Assembly (NCBI GenBank): GCA_003646995.1
Contig: QMLZ01000077.1
Span: forward strand, 1 to 11,525
Direction of reading: 5' to 3'
DNA length: 11,525 bases
From: Deltaproteobacteria bacterium
GTDB lineage: Bacteria > Desulfobacterota > DSM-4660 > Desulfatiglandales > Desulfatiglandaceae
The translations under genes were made by a program, and so were the position numbers. Below the pieces are notes generated by a model. The model had not been told where the DNA came from and ran no database searches. It saw only the letters and a program-made list of their open reading frames with translations. Each line of letters starts with the position of its first letter. Positions within the stretch are counted from its first letter, which is position 1. Of this stretch, positions 1 through 7,155 are shown piece by piece.

Positions 1-536
1 CACATTACCACGGAAAGCTCGTGTTTGTAACGACGAGCGCGCTTGATTTCATGTCTAAGGCGCTGCATTAGGAAATGCCGGTTATAGCAACCTGTCAAGG
101 AATCCGTTATGGACAGGATCCGTATCTCCTCATTGGCCTTTTTAAGTGATTTTTCCAGCTCTAGGATACGAAATCCTGATTTTAGTCTGGCTTTCAGCTC
201 AGGATAATTAAGGGGTTTGGTGAGGTAGTCGTCTGCTCCTGCTTCCAGACCTGCTATAAGATCATCCTTGCTGTCCTTGGCAGTGAGAAGGATAATAAAA
301 ACATAGCCGGGTAGATCCATTGTTCTGATCTGGCGGCAAAGCTCTAAACCATCCATCCCTGGCATCATCCAATCTGTTATTACTATGGGGAAAAACTTGC
401 ATCTGAAAAGGGTTAGGGCCTCCTCGCCCGTTGACACAGAAACAACCTCGTATCCTCCTTTCTTTAAAGTCTTTTCAAGGAGTTTTCGTGAAACCGGGTT
501 GTCTTCAACAATTAATATGGGGTATGAGTCTTGCAC
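1..536 (-). CDS. Response regulator with GGDEF domain (partial, C-terminus beyond left edge)
   Basis: This gene runs off the left edge; about 178 residues are visible. From the chosen GTG (534-536) residues 5-120 form a receiver domain. It has the acidic pair E11/D12, the phospho-acceptor D55 in ITDWMMPGMDG, and K107 in the TKP motif. After a short helical linker (about 122-140) comes the start of a GGDEF domain, recognised by ITDSLTGCYNR and the following RARRYKHELSVVM. The GG(D/E)EF signature itself lies outside the window, so diguanylate cyclase activity (two GTP to c-di-GMP) is inferred. The start was chosen because GGTGGAG lies 6 bases upstream of it. The frame stays open further upstream, with another GTG at 579-581. 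The gene follows the Hpt gene by 85 bases and is probably the output of the upstream phosphorelay. Confidence 0.88.
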   Translation of the reverse strand, partial: MQDSYPILIVEDNPVSRKLLEKTLKKGGYEVVSVSTGEEALTLFRCKFFPIVITDWMMPGMDGLELCRQIRTMDLPGYVFIILLTAKDSKDDLIAGLEAGADDYLTKPLNYPELKARLKSGFRILELEKSLKKANEEIRILSITDSLTGCYNRHFLMQRLRHEIKRARRYKHELSVVM

Positions 537-621
537 GATAAGCTCCACCCTCTGGTCCCAAGATGAATCAATAAGAAGCACACGGTCGGGGGGGTCCCCG
601 CTCCATGGGCAAACCGAAATG

Positions 622-936
622 TCAGCATGTCAAAGCGGCAATTTCATCCAACTTTGCTTGCAAAATCTTTATCTTTTCTTCGATTTGCAAAAGTGATCCT
701 TCTTTGGCCTGCATTTCCGCCTCCCTGGCGGTTTCAGAAAGGTCCGTAAGTCCCAGGTTGGCTGCAGCTCCTTTTAAAGAATGTGCCGCCCTTGCCGCCT
801 GTTCAGCGTCGTTGTTAGCCACAGCCTGTTTTAAGTGGCTAATGTCCTCACTGCCAGAGCCAACAAGCAGTTCCAGCAGCTCAACATACTCCTCTTTGTC
901 CAGGCCAAGGTTTGAACACAGCTCTTCTAAGTTCAT
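622..936 (-). CDS. Stand-alone Hpt (histidine phosphotransfer) protein
   Basis: A 104-residue, all-helical protein that should shuttle phosphate between receiver domains in a multistep phosphorelay. The Hpt core is clear: [13 protein letters not shown] carries the phosphorylatable histidine H52 followed by the conserved K-G. Acidic helices lie on both sides, and the size is typical of a single Hpt domain. There is no membrane segment or signal peptide, so it is cytoplasmic. Its start overlaps the stop of the hybrid kinase gene in an ATGA (933-936), with a strong AAGGAGG site 4 bases upstream (941-947). The two are therefore very likely translationally coupled. The expected path is kinase receiver to this protein to the receiver-GGDEF protein downstream; the partners are inferred from gene order only. 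Confidence 0.92.
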   Translation of the reverse strand: MNLEELCSNLGLDKEEYVELLELLVGSGSEDISHLKQAVANNDAEQAARAAHSLKGAAANLGLTDLSETAREAEMQAKEGSLLQIEEKIKILQAKLDEIAALTC

Positions 937-2996
937 GATGCCTCCTTATTTATTACCCATTTGTTGACCATTTCAAATACAATCTCCCTTTTTATGGGCT
1001 TACTCACGAAGTCATCCATACCGGCCTCAAGGCATTCTTCTCGATCGCCTTTCATGGCGTTTGCTGTCATGGCCACGATGGGAATTCTTCCATTGTCAGA
1101 TGAGCCCTTTTTTGCCTTTTTGGTACGTATGGCCCTTGTAGCGGCTATCCCGTCCATCTCAGGCATTTGGACATCCATGAAGATGAGGTGAAACCCTTCG
1201 GGGTCTTTTTCAAGTTTTTCCAAGACTTCCTTGCCGTTATTGGCTATTTCGACCTGGTAACCTGCCTTGGTGAGCATTAGCTTTGCCAATTTTTGATTTA
1301 CCGGGTTGTCTTCTGCGAGCAGGATTCGAACGGATCTCTTAAGATCCTCTTGTACTGAATACTGGGTCATGATCTTCTTGGTTTTATCCCTGGCATCTCC
1401 ACGCGCCCTCTTTGCCTCTCCAATAAGGCCTGCCACCATTTTCAGCAGTTTTTGCCGCCTGACCGGTTTAGTGAGAAACCCACTAAATCCCGCCTCGCTG
1501 CAGGACCTTGCTCCGCCCGCAACAGAGGAGGAAAAGGCCAGAAGAGGGATGTCCTTGTAAGGTTTGTCGCTGGCTCTGATTTGTCTCGCAATCTCGTAGC
1601 CATTCATGCCCGGCATCTTGATGTCCATGACGCACAGGTGAAATGGATCGTCGACTTTGCATGCCTGGTCCAGCGTAGAGATAACATCCTCCCCCCTGTC
1701 CAGCGCGGTCGTTCTCATCCCAGCCTTTGTTAAATCGTGTGCCAGTATTTCAAGATTCGTTCGATTATCGTCAACCAGCAGTACGCGTTTCCCTTGAACA
1801 GAGCCCAACTCAATTCTTGGAGCTTCGGTGTCCTCCGACTTGCCAATCCAGGCTACAAAGTGAAATACACTTCCCTGTCCCAGCTCGCTTTCCGCCCAAA
1901 CATCGCCTTCCATGAGACTAGCAATTTTCTTGCATATGGGAAGCCCCAGCCCCGTGCCGCCGTATTTCCTGGTAGTGGAGCCGTCGGCTTGCTGAAAGGG
2001 TTCGAAAATGAGAGAAAGTTTGTCGCTTGGTATCCCTATGCCCGTATCTCTGACCTTTGCATGCAATTTGACCCTGTCTTCCTGCTCTTCATCTATGTCA
2101 AGTGACAATTCTATCTCGCCGGATTCGGTGAATTTGGCGGCGTTTCCAAGCAGGTTGATCAGAACCTGTCTGAATCGATGTGGATCGCCCTTAATTTTTG
2201 ACGGCACGTTGTCGCCAATCCTGCACAGCAATTCAATGGGTCGATCTGCAATTCTGGGCTTTACTAAGTCGCAAGCATCAAAACAGAGTACCTCAGGGTC
2301 GAAATCGATCTCTTCGAGATCCATTTGCCCGGCCTCGATCTTTGAAAAATCCAAGATATCGTTTATTAGAGAGAGCAGGGCCTCCCCACTGCGTTTTATG
2401 GTTCTGGCGTAATCTGCTTGTTCTTCTGTAAGGTCAGTGTCCAAAAGCATGTCAGTGAAGCCGATAACCCCATTTAGAGGGGTACGAATTTCATGGCTCA
2501 TATTGGCTAAAAATTCGCTTTTTGCCAAGCTGGCCAGCTCGGCTTTCACAGCCATTTGGTTGGCCCTCTCAATGGCTGCTTCCAGCTGGTCATTTGTGTC
2601 CTTTAGTTCCCTGAGGATGCGGCGTTCCCTTTCAATGCGGCCTATTTTTGCGTTAAGTTCCTTAATCTCAAAGGGTTTGCTTATGAAATCCGCGGCACCC
2701 GCCTCTATAATATCTCCGAAAGAGTATTTTCCCACATGACCCGTTGTTATGATGAAACTAAGGTCTGGATAGATCTCTTTGCACTTGTCCATCAGTTCAA
2801 GCCCTGTCATCTTGGGCATGCTGATGTCGGATATGACCAGCTCAAATTTCTCTTTCTGGAGCAATTCCAAGGCCTCCTTGCCGCTTGAAGCGGTCTTACA
2901 GGTATACCCGCTCCTTTCCAATAGCCTCTTAGTCGTGGAAAGGACGATTTGCTCGTCGTCAACAACAAGGATGTTTCGTATTTCCCTTGGGCTCAT
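933..2996 (-). CDS. Soluble hybrid histidine kinase, REC-HisKA-HATPase_c-REC-REC
   Basis: A 687-residue hybrid sensor kinase without membrane segments. An N-terminal receiver (about 6-122) has D57 in [10 protein letters not shown] and K107. A coiled-coil-like charged linker (about 120-160) leads to the HisKA domain with H168 in [12 protein letters not shown]. The ATPase domain (about 270-385) shows the N box with N285, DTGIGIP (D317) and GGTGLGL (346-352). A second receiver (about 403-525) has D458 and K510, and a third (about 555-680) has AEDNPVN, D608 and K666. The N-terminal receiver takes the place of a sensor, so input probably comes from another kinase or phosphodonor. The ATG at 2994-2996 is the first possible start because an in-frame TAG lies two codons upstream; no good ribosome binding site precedes it. 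The Hpt and GGDEF genes follow in the same direction. Confidence 0.95.
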   Translation of the reverse strand: MSPREIRNILVVDDEQIVLSTTKRLLERSGYTCKTASSGKEALELLQKEKFELVISDISMPKMTGLELMDKCKEIYPDLSFIITTGHVGKYSFGDIIEAGAADFISKPFEIKELNAKIGRIERERRILRELKDTNDQLEAAIERANQMAVKAELASLAKSEFLANMSHEIRTPLNGVIGFTDMLLDTDLTEEQADYARTIKRSGEALLSLINDILDFSKIEAGQMDLEEIDFDPEVLCFDACDLVKPRIADRPIELLCRIGDNVPSKIKGDPHRFRQVLINLLGNAAKFTESGEIELSLDIDEEQEDRVKLHAKVRDTGIGIPSDKLSLIFEPFQQADGSTTRKYGGTGLGLPICKKIASLMEGDVWAESELGQGSVFHFVAWIGKSEDTEAPRIELGSVQGKRVLLVDDNRTNLEILAHDLTKAGMRTTALDRGEDVISTLDQACKVDDPFHLCVMDIKMPGMNGYEIARQIRASDKPYKDIPLLAFSSSVAGGARSCSEAGFSGFLTKPVRRQKLLKMVAGLIGEAKRARGDARDKTKKIMTQYSVQEDLKRSVRILLAEDNPVNQKLAKLMLTKAGYQVEIANNGKEVLEKLEKDPEGFHLIFMDVQMPEMDGIAATRAIRTKKAKKGSSDNGRIPIVAMTANAMKGDREECLEAGMDDFVSKPIKREIVFEMVNKWVINKEAS

Positions 2997-3071
2997 TTTC
3001 TAAAACGATTATGAATTCTTTTAGCCTTCAGACAACGAGCCCCGCAGTGCATCAAACCTTCTCTGGATTGG

Positions 3072-3101
3072 AGAAACGTCTCTGGTTGGAGGGTCGTTTC
3101 T
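3072..3101. repeat. Inverted repeat with flanking imperfect direct repeat in divergent region
   Basis: AGAAACG (3072-3078) is exactly complementary in reverse to CGTTTCT (3095-3101), with 16 bases between. The copies of TCTCTGG(A)TTGGAG at 3060-3073 and 3079-3091 overlap it. The position between two divergent operons would suit a regulator site, but short repeats like this also arise by chance. No regulator can be assigned. Confidence 0.25.
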
Positions 3102-3238
3102 GAAGAAAACTCTTTCAAAGTTAATATCGGTTTTGATAGGGAATTATTAAAATAAAATGGTCCGAACAGGGGCGGTTCCGGAACAATCATGTCTTTTCTT
3201 TTTGTTTATGCTCCGATAATGTATAGCTGCCCACAAGT

Positions 3239-3243
3239 AAGGA
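3239..3243 (+). promoter_or_regulatory. Ribosome binding site of the cNMP-PAS sensor gene
   Basis: AAGGA lies 6 bases before the ATG at 3250. This supports that start for the first gene of the Mla-type operon. Confidence 0.7.
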
Positions 3244-3249
3244 TGGATA

Positions 3250-4572
3250 ATGCTGAGAAAAACCATTGAAAAGATATTGGCTGACCCTAAGTACCGGAAC
3301 TTCTTGGTGGAGTTCTCGCCGGGAGACGTCCTCTGTGTGGAAGGTGAGAAATCGCAGGATCTCTGCATACTTATTTCCGGTGTGCTCGAAGTTTTTAGGG
3401 GGCAAGATAAAATACAAGAGATAGACCAGATAGGTTCTGTAATAGGTGAGATATCATTTCTCTTGGGTGTTGAAAGGACCGCAACAGTTAAAACCAAGAC
3501 CAGGGGCAGAAGTCTTATTATCCCTAGGGAAGAGGTTGGAGAGTTCCTCGAGAAGTTTCCAGCCATATTATGGCAAATCCCAAGGGCTCTTGCCCAAAAG
3601 GTGGAGGAAGTGAGCCACGTGCTATATGGTATGAAGCAACTGTGCGACCAGCTTCCCGATGCCGTGGTAATCACTGACGCAGAAGGTAAGATAATAGCAT
3701 GGAACAAAAAGGCCGAGGCCTTGTATGGGCGGAAGTGGGATCAAATGCACCACAAGCCTGCCGAGCATATCTATGAGAGTAGAGAGGAGTTTTTAAATTT
3801 TTTGAACCTGGTGCTCAGAAGCGAACAGGCTCAAGAGAAGGTTCTGAAGGTTAAACACCCCGAAGAAGGCGTGCGGTACGTTTCCACGCGGGCCAGCCTA
3901 CTGTTTGATAGCCAGCAAAACCTACAAGGCGTGGTATTTGTAGGTAGGGACGTAAGCAAGAGCTTTCCAATGAAGGCGAGGCGAGCCAGGCTATGGGCTT
4001 TGCCCTTTGCGGTGTTGGGCCTTATAGGCGTTTTTTTTGCTTTTTACTATTTGTATTTTGGCAATACAAAGGGAAAAACTCGTACCCTGTCAGCTAATGT
4101 GTTTCTGGGTGAACTGATCGAGAGGGACCGATACTTGCTGGAATCCTTGTTGGTAGAGCCAGTGTCCGGCAAGGATGAAGAGGCCATCAAGTCTTGCCTT
4201 GAGGATTTCGTTTCAAAACAGCTCAAGGGCAGAAGGGGCATATACAGGGGAATAGCAGTGTTGGACAGGGCAAAGCGCGTAATAGGCGCTGAAACCTTAG
4301 AGGGGCAGCATGGTCCCGGAGTGAGTGTGGGGATAAGCTACTCAAGCATTGATTTTGAAAAAATTCCTGGCTCGGAGCACTACATACTTACGGTGTATAG
4401 GACGGACGCGGAACACCCGATGGGGCGGAAAGGGACGGAAATGGCCTTTAGGATTAGGAGGGGTGCCAGGACAGTTGGATGGATTATTTTTCAAATGGAC
4501 ATGGAATTTCTCAAGAAGCATTATAACATAGGCGAGAAGGCGTTGCGGGCATTTAGATTTAACGCGTTGTAA
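3250..4572 (+). CDS. Membrane sensor: cyclic-nucleotide-binding domain, PAS, one TM helix, extracytoplasmic domain
   Basis: A 440-residue protein with an uncommon order of parts. Residues about 15-115 form a Crp/PKA-type cyclic-nucleotide-binding barrel. Its phosphate cassette GEISFLLGVERTATV keeps G66-E67 and R76-T77-A78, so ligand binding is plausible; the nucleotide is unknown. Residues about 130-236 are a PAS domain (LPDAVVITDAEGKIIAWNKKAEALYG, then GVVFVGRDVS). A basic stretch KARRAR precedes one membrane helix (about 248-270), which places the N-terminal domains in the cytoplasm. Residues 271-440 would be periplasmic, with alternating strands that loosely recall a Cache-type sensor fold; I cannot name it. 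There is no kinase, GGDEF, DNA-binding or other output domain. The gene leads the operon and ends 2 bases before the permease gene, so it probably tunes or senses for the transporter. That role is inferred from position. Confidence 0.85.
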   Translation: MLRKTIEKILADPKYRNFLVEFSPGDVLCVEGEKSQDLCILISGVLEVFRGQDKIQEIDQIGSVIGEISFLLGVERTATVKTKTRGRSLIIPREEVGEFLEKFPAILWQIPRALAQKVEEVSHVLYGMKQLCDQLPDAVVITDAEGKIIAWNKKAEALYGRKWDQMHHKPAEHIYESREEFLNFLNLVLRSEQAQEKVLKVKHPEEGVRYVSTRASLLFDSQQNLQGVVFVGRDVSKSFPMKARRARLWALPFAVLGLIGVFFAFYYLYFGNTKGKTRTLSANVFLGELIERDRYLLESLLVEPVSGKDEEAIKSCLEDFVSKQLKGRRGIYRGIAVLDRAKRVIGAETLEGQHGPGVSVGISYSSIDFEKIPGSEHYILTVYRTDAEHPMGRKGTEMAFRIRRGARTVGWIIFQMDMEFLKKHYNIGEKALRAFRFNAL

Positions 4573-4574
4573 GT

Positions 4575-5759
4575 ATGCAAAAAGCTATGTCAACAGTAGG
4601 GAGCCTGCAGAACAAAGTGAAAAACAGTGGCCCTAGCGCAACCTCATATGAGCTCAATATCCAAGGAGATGGGGTAGTTGCGGTCAGCCTGCAAGGATGC
4701 ATGGATTACAGCTGTGCTGGAAAGCAATTCATGGAACTCATATCAAGGTTAAAAGTTCTCAGGCCACGGACCCTTGTGATTGACCTATCCAGGGTGGAAG
4801 AGATGCAAGACTTTGGCCTGGCCGTGATCCTTGAATTGAAGACAGCTCTAAGGGACTGGGGTGGGTCGCTCGAGCTAAGAGGGGCTTCAGCAAAAGTGAA
4901 GGAGGCCCTGGAAATATTTTCTTTTGATGACTATGAAATGATACGCGGGCCTGTCAGGAGAAGGCCGTCTGGCATTGTTACCCGGTTTGGGGAGGCGGCC
5001 CTGAGACATTTTTCTGAAATGGCGTATCTTGTATCATTTGCAGGTTCGATGAGCATTGCTTTCGTGAGAACACTTGTCAGGCCCGCCAAGTTCAGGTTTG
5101 GCGACACACTTTTAGCAATTGAGAGAATAGGGGTGGATGCGATCCCGATTATCGCCCTTATTAGCTTTTTGCTGGGACTCATTATTGCCTTCATGTCCTC
5201 GGTTCAGTTGAAGGAATTTGGGGCCACTATCTATGTGGCCTCACTGGTTGCCCTTGCGATGGTGCGTGAGCTGGGGCCCATTATTACCGCAATAATCGTT
5301 GCAGGGCGATCAGGCTCATCATTCGCCGCTGAGATTGGAACAATGAAGATTTCAGAAGAGGTGGACGCTCTTTTTACCATGGGGCTGGATCCAACTGAGT
5401 TTCTTGTGATCCCAAAGCTGACAGCATCCATTATGGCCTTGCCGGTGTTGACGTTATTGTGTGACTTTTTCGCAATTGCAGGGGGGCTGCTAGTGGGGCT
5501 ACTTATGCTGGACCTTACACTTACAGCATACATTGACCAGACTATCAGTACTGTAACCGCGTTTGACCTAGCCTGGGGTTTTTTTAAGGCAGCCAGTTTT
5601 GGAGTTTTGATATGCTGGATCAGTTGTTTCAGAGGGTTCAGGGCCCAAGGCGGGGCTGATGCAGTGGGAGCAGCTACAACTTCAGCAGTTGTGAGTAGCA
5701 TTTTTTTGATCATTTTGGCTGACTCAATTTTTGCAGTGTTGATGACCTACTGGGGTTAA
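4575..5759 (+). CDS. mlaE: STAS-MlaE fusion: lipid ABC transporter permease
   Basis: Inner-membrane permease of the Mla/Ttg2 type, which moves phospholipids between inner and outer membranes with MlaF (ATPase) and MlaD. Its 394 residues carry an N-terminal STAS domain (about 24-125, MlaB-like) and a MlaE domain (about 140-394). The latter has hallmark segments KEFGATIYVASLVALAM, RELGPIITAIIVAGRSGSSF, AAEIGTMKISEEVDAL and MGLDPTEFLVIPK, plus several hydrophobic helices (about 188-208, 219-243, 283-311, 368-392). MlaB is a separate protein in E. coli; the fused form is known in other proteobacteria. The usual phospho-serine of the STAS loop (DSSGL) is replaced: the sequence reads MQDFGL, with D79 at that place. 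The ribosome binding site is poor and the gap to the sensor gene is 2 bases, so translation is probably coupled. An alternative ATG lies at 4587. Confidence 0.93.
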   Translation: MQKAMSTVGSLQNKVKNSGPSATSYELNIQGDGVVAVSLQGCMDYSCAGKQFMELISRLKVLRPRTLVIDLSRVEEMQDFGLAVILELKTALRDWGGSLELRGASAKVKEALEIFSFDDYEMIRGPVRRRPSGIVTRFGEAALRHFSEMAYLVSFAGSMSIAFVRTLVRPAKFRFGDTLLAIERIGVDAIPIIALISFLLGLIIAFMSSVQLKEFGATIYVASLVALAMVRELGPIITAIIVAGRSGSSFAAEIGTMKISEEVDALFTMGLDPTEFLVIPKLTASIMALPVLTLLCDFFAIAGGLLVGLLMLDLTLTAYIDQTISTVTAFDLAWGFFKAASFGVLICWISCFRGFRAQGGADAVGAATTSAVVSSIFLIILADSIFAVLMTYWG

Positions 5760-5767
5760 GTTCATTC

Positions 5768-6550
5768 ATGAGTGGAGAGCCTATTATAAAAGTAAGGGAT
5801 CTTCGGGTAGGCTATGGAGAACTAGTCATTTTAGAAAGGATTAACTTTGACGTTTACAAGGGGGAAATACTAGCGATACTTGGCGAAAGTGGATGTGGAA
5901 AAAGCACGTTGTTACGCCACATGATAGGGCTAAACAAGCCGCAAGAAGGGCGAGTCTTCATTGATGGTTTACCTGTACTGGATTCCCGAGGATTTGTGCA
6001 TCAGGAAGTTTTAAGAAAAATAGGGGTTCTTTTTCAGGGGAGTGCTCTTTTCAGCTCTATGACCCTGGTGGAAAACGTGGCCTTGCCAATATCCGTATAT
6101 ACTGATCTTCCAGAGGATACCGTAAATGCGTTGGCAAGGCTTAAGCTGCGCATGGTCAAACTTGGCGGCTATGAGGAATTTTATCCAAGAGAAATTTCAG
6201 GGGGGATGAAAAAGAGGGCAGCCCTTGCGCGTGCAATGGCCTTGAATCCCAGGATATTGTTTTTCGATGAACCTTCTGCTGGCCTTGACCCTATCAGTAC
6301 CTACGAGCTCGATAACCTTATAAGCTATGTGAACCAGTCGTTCGGAACAACCATTGTAATGGTCACACATGACCTACAGACAGTGCTTACAGTGGCTAAC
6401 AGGGTGATACTGATAGATAAACGTCGAAAGGGGATAATAGCAGAAGGTACACCACGGTTTCTTATGGATCACAGTCGGAACAGTTTGGTGAGGAAATTTT
6501 TTGATTCTTTTTCATGTTCAAGTGAAGACAGGGCGAGGTTGATACTGTAG
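5768..6550 (+). CDS. mlaF: MlaF-type ABC transporter ATP-binding protein
   Basis: Cytoplasmic ATPase that should power the MlaE permease. All ABC motifs are present in 260 residues: Walker A GESGCGKST (39-47), Q-loop Q90 in LFQGSALF, signature ISGGMKKRAALARA (143-156), Walker B ILFFDEPSAGLDP with D167/E168, and the switch histidine H201 in VTHDLQ. The form (I/L)SGGM with MKKR/RRAALARA is typical of the MlaF family rather than of importers with LSGGQ. The length is close to that of MlaF from other species. The C-terminal tail (about 235-260) probably contacts the permease partner, as in the family. It starts 8 bases after the permease stop and ends 2 bases before the MCE gene, so all are cotranscribed. 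Confidence 0.95.
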   Translation: MSGEPIIKVRDLRVGYGELVILERINFDVYKGEILAILGESGCGKSTLLRHMIGLNKPQEGRVFIDGLPVLDSRGFVHQEVLRKIGVLFQGSALFSSMTLVENVALPISVYTDLPEDTVNALARLKLRMVKLGGYEEFYPREISGGMKKRAALARAMALNPRILFFDEPSAGLDPISTYELDNLISYVNQSFGTTIVMVTHDLQTVLTVANRVILIDKRRKGIIAEGTPRFLMDHSRNSLVRKFFDSFSCSSEDRARLIL

Positions 6551-6552
6551 CA

Positions 6553-7155
6553 ATGGGTAAGGGAAGTAAATTCGCGGTTGGTCTGTTCGTACTGGGAGGA
6601 AGTATCGCTGCTGTTGTTTTGTTGATTTTTTTGGGGGCTACCCATTTGTTTCAAAAGGGACAGTACTATGTCACTTATTTCGACGAGTCGGTGCAGGGAT
6701 TAATAAAGGATTCACCAGTAAAGTACCGTGGAGTCCCCATAGGGAGGGTTGACAGGATAAGGGTGGCGCCTGACGGGAGGCTTGTTGAAGTGGTGTTGAA
6801 AGTAGAGTCAGGAGCAAAGCTGGACGACACCATTGTGGCACAATATAGCCTTTTTGTAAATGTTGAGAAGTTTTATTTCACCACGTATGGTCCAAGGCCC
6901 GAAGCAGTAGTTGAAATAGAAGCTGTCATGACAGCAAATCATTTAAACGAAGCGAGGAAGACAGTGGTTTTGCAAAAACACTATGAAACCAGGTTGCCTT
7001 GCAATGATACCAGTCCTTACTCATATGCCTTTTGTATGAGCAAAGGGGTAAGGAGCATTTATCACGAGCTTGTCACGGATATTCAAAAAGCTTTGGGGCA
7101 GAGAGGTGGAGACAAACATGAAGGAGCCGATACTCATAGAGATACCACAAGATGA
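6553..7155 (+). CDS. mlaD: Short, divergent MlaD-like MCE-domain protein
   Basis: An inner-membrane-anchored lipid-binding subunit of the Mla transporter; MCE proteins form hexameric rings on the periplasmic side. The 200-residue protein has one N-terminal membrane helix (about 8-30). Next comes the first half of an MCE domain: YYVTYFDESVQGLIKDSPVKYRG, VPIGRVDRI, then DGRLVEVVLKVESG. From about residue 95 the sequence leaves the family pattern: the usual segment with a glycine-rich turn and a closing strand (as in GLLGxxYVEL) is not seen. The tail has two cysteines (C150, C161) and no long helical or coiled-coil region. The other frames contain stops across this part, so a simple frameshift does not restore the family sequence. 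Its last 38 bases overlap the hydrolase gene. The MCE call is firm for the N-terminal half, weaker beyond. Confidence 0.82.
   Translation: MGKGSKFAVGLFVLGGSIAAVVLLIFLGATHLFQKGQYYVTYFDESVQGLIKDSPVKYRGVPIGRVDRIRVAPDGRLVEVVLKVESGAKLDDTIVAQYSLFVNVEKFYFTTYGPRPEAVVEIEAVMTANHLNEARKTVVLQKHYETRLPCNDTSPYSYAFCMSKGVRSIYHELVTDIQKALGQRGGDKHEGADTHRDTTR
7105..7111 (+). promoter_or_regulatory. Ribosome binding site that fixes the hydrolase start at 7118
   Basis: GGTGGAG lies 6 bases before the ATG at 7118, inside the end of the MCE gene. A TTG at 7070 in the same frame has no such site, so 7118 is preferred. Confidence 0.75.

Larger units (their letters stand above)
2997..3249. other. Divergent intergenic region between phosphorelay and sensor/Mla operons
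   Basis: These 253 bases should hold the promoters for two operons leaving in opposite directions. I could not find a convincing -35/-10 pair for either. GATAAT at 3215-3220 could be a -10 element for the plus strand, but no recognisable -35 lies at the right distance. The region is AT-rich in parts and contains two imperfect direct copies of TCTCTGG(A)TTGGAG (3060-3073 and 3079-3091). It also has a 7-base inverted repeat, AGAAACG (3072-3078) with CGTTTCT (3095-3101). A 65-codon minus-strand reading frame (2993-3190) crosses it but has no family features. Confidence 0.5.

Noticed and set aside
2993..3190. 65-codon minus-strand reading frame whose stop overlaps the kinase start (ATGA)
   Set aside because: The overlap is suggestive of coupling, but the product has no recognisable features, only a weak purine-rich stretch before its ATG, and it fills what should be the divergent promoter region.
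3147..3707. 186-codon minus-strand frame opposite the sensor gene
   Set aside because: It lies opposite a well-supported coding region with conserved cNMP and PAS motifs; its composition is that of an antisense frame.
5231..5713. 160-codon minus-strand frame opposite the permease gene
   Set aside because: It is the antisense of the conserved MlaE core and has no family signature.
7070..7117. TTG start giving a 16-residue longer hydrolase
   Set aside because: It lacks a ribosome binding site, whereas the ATG at 7118 has GGTGGAG 6 bases before it.
6553..7155. Frameshift as the cause of the unusual second half of the MCE protein
   Set aside because: The other frames contain stop codons over the region and do not give MCE-like sequence, so no single shift restores the family pattern.
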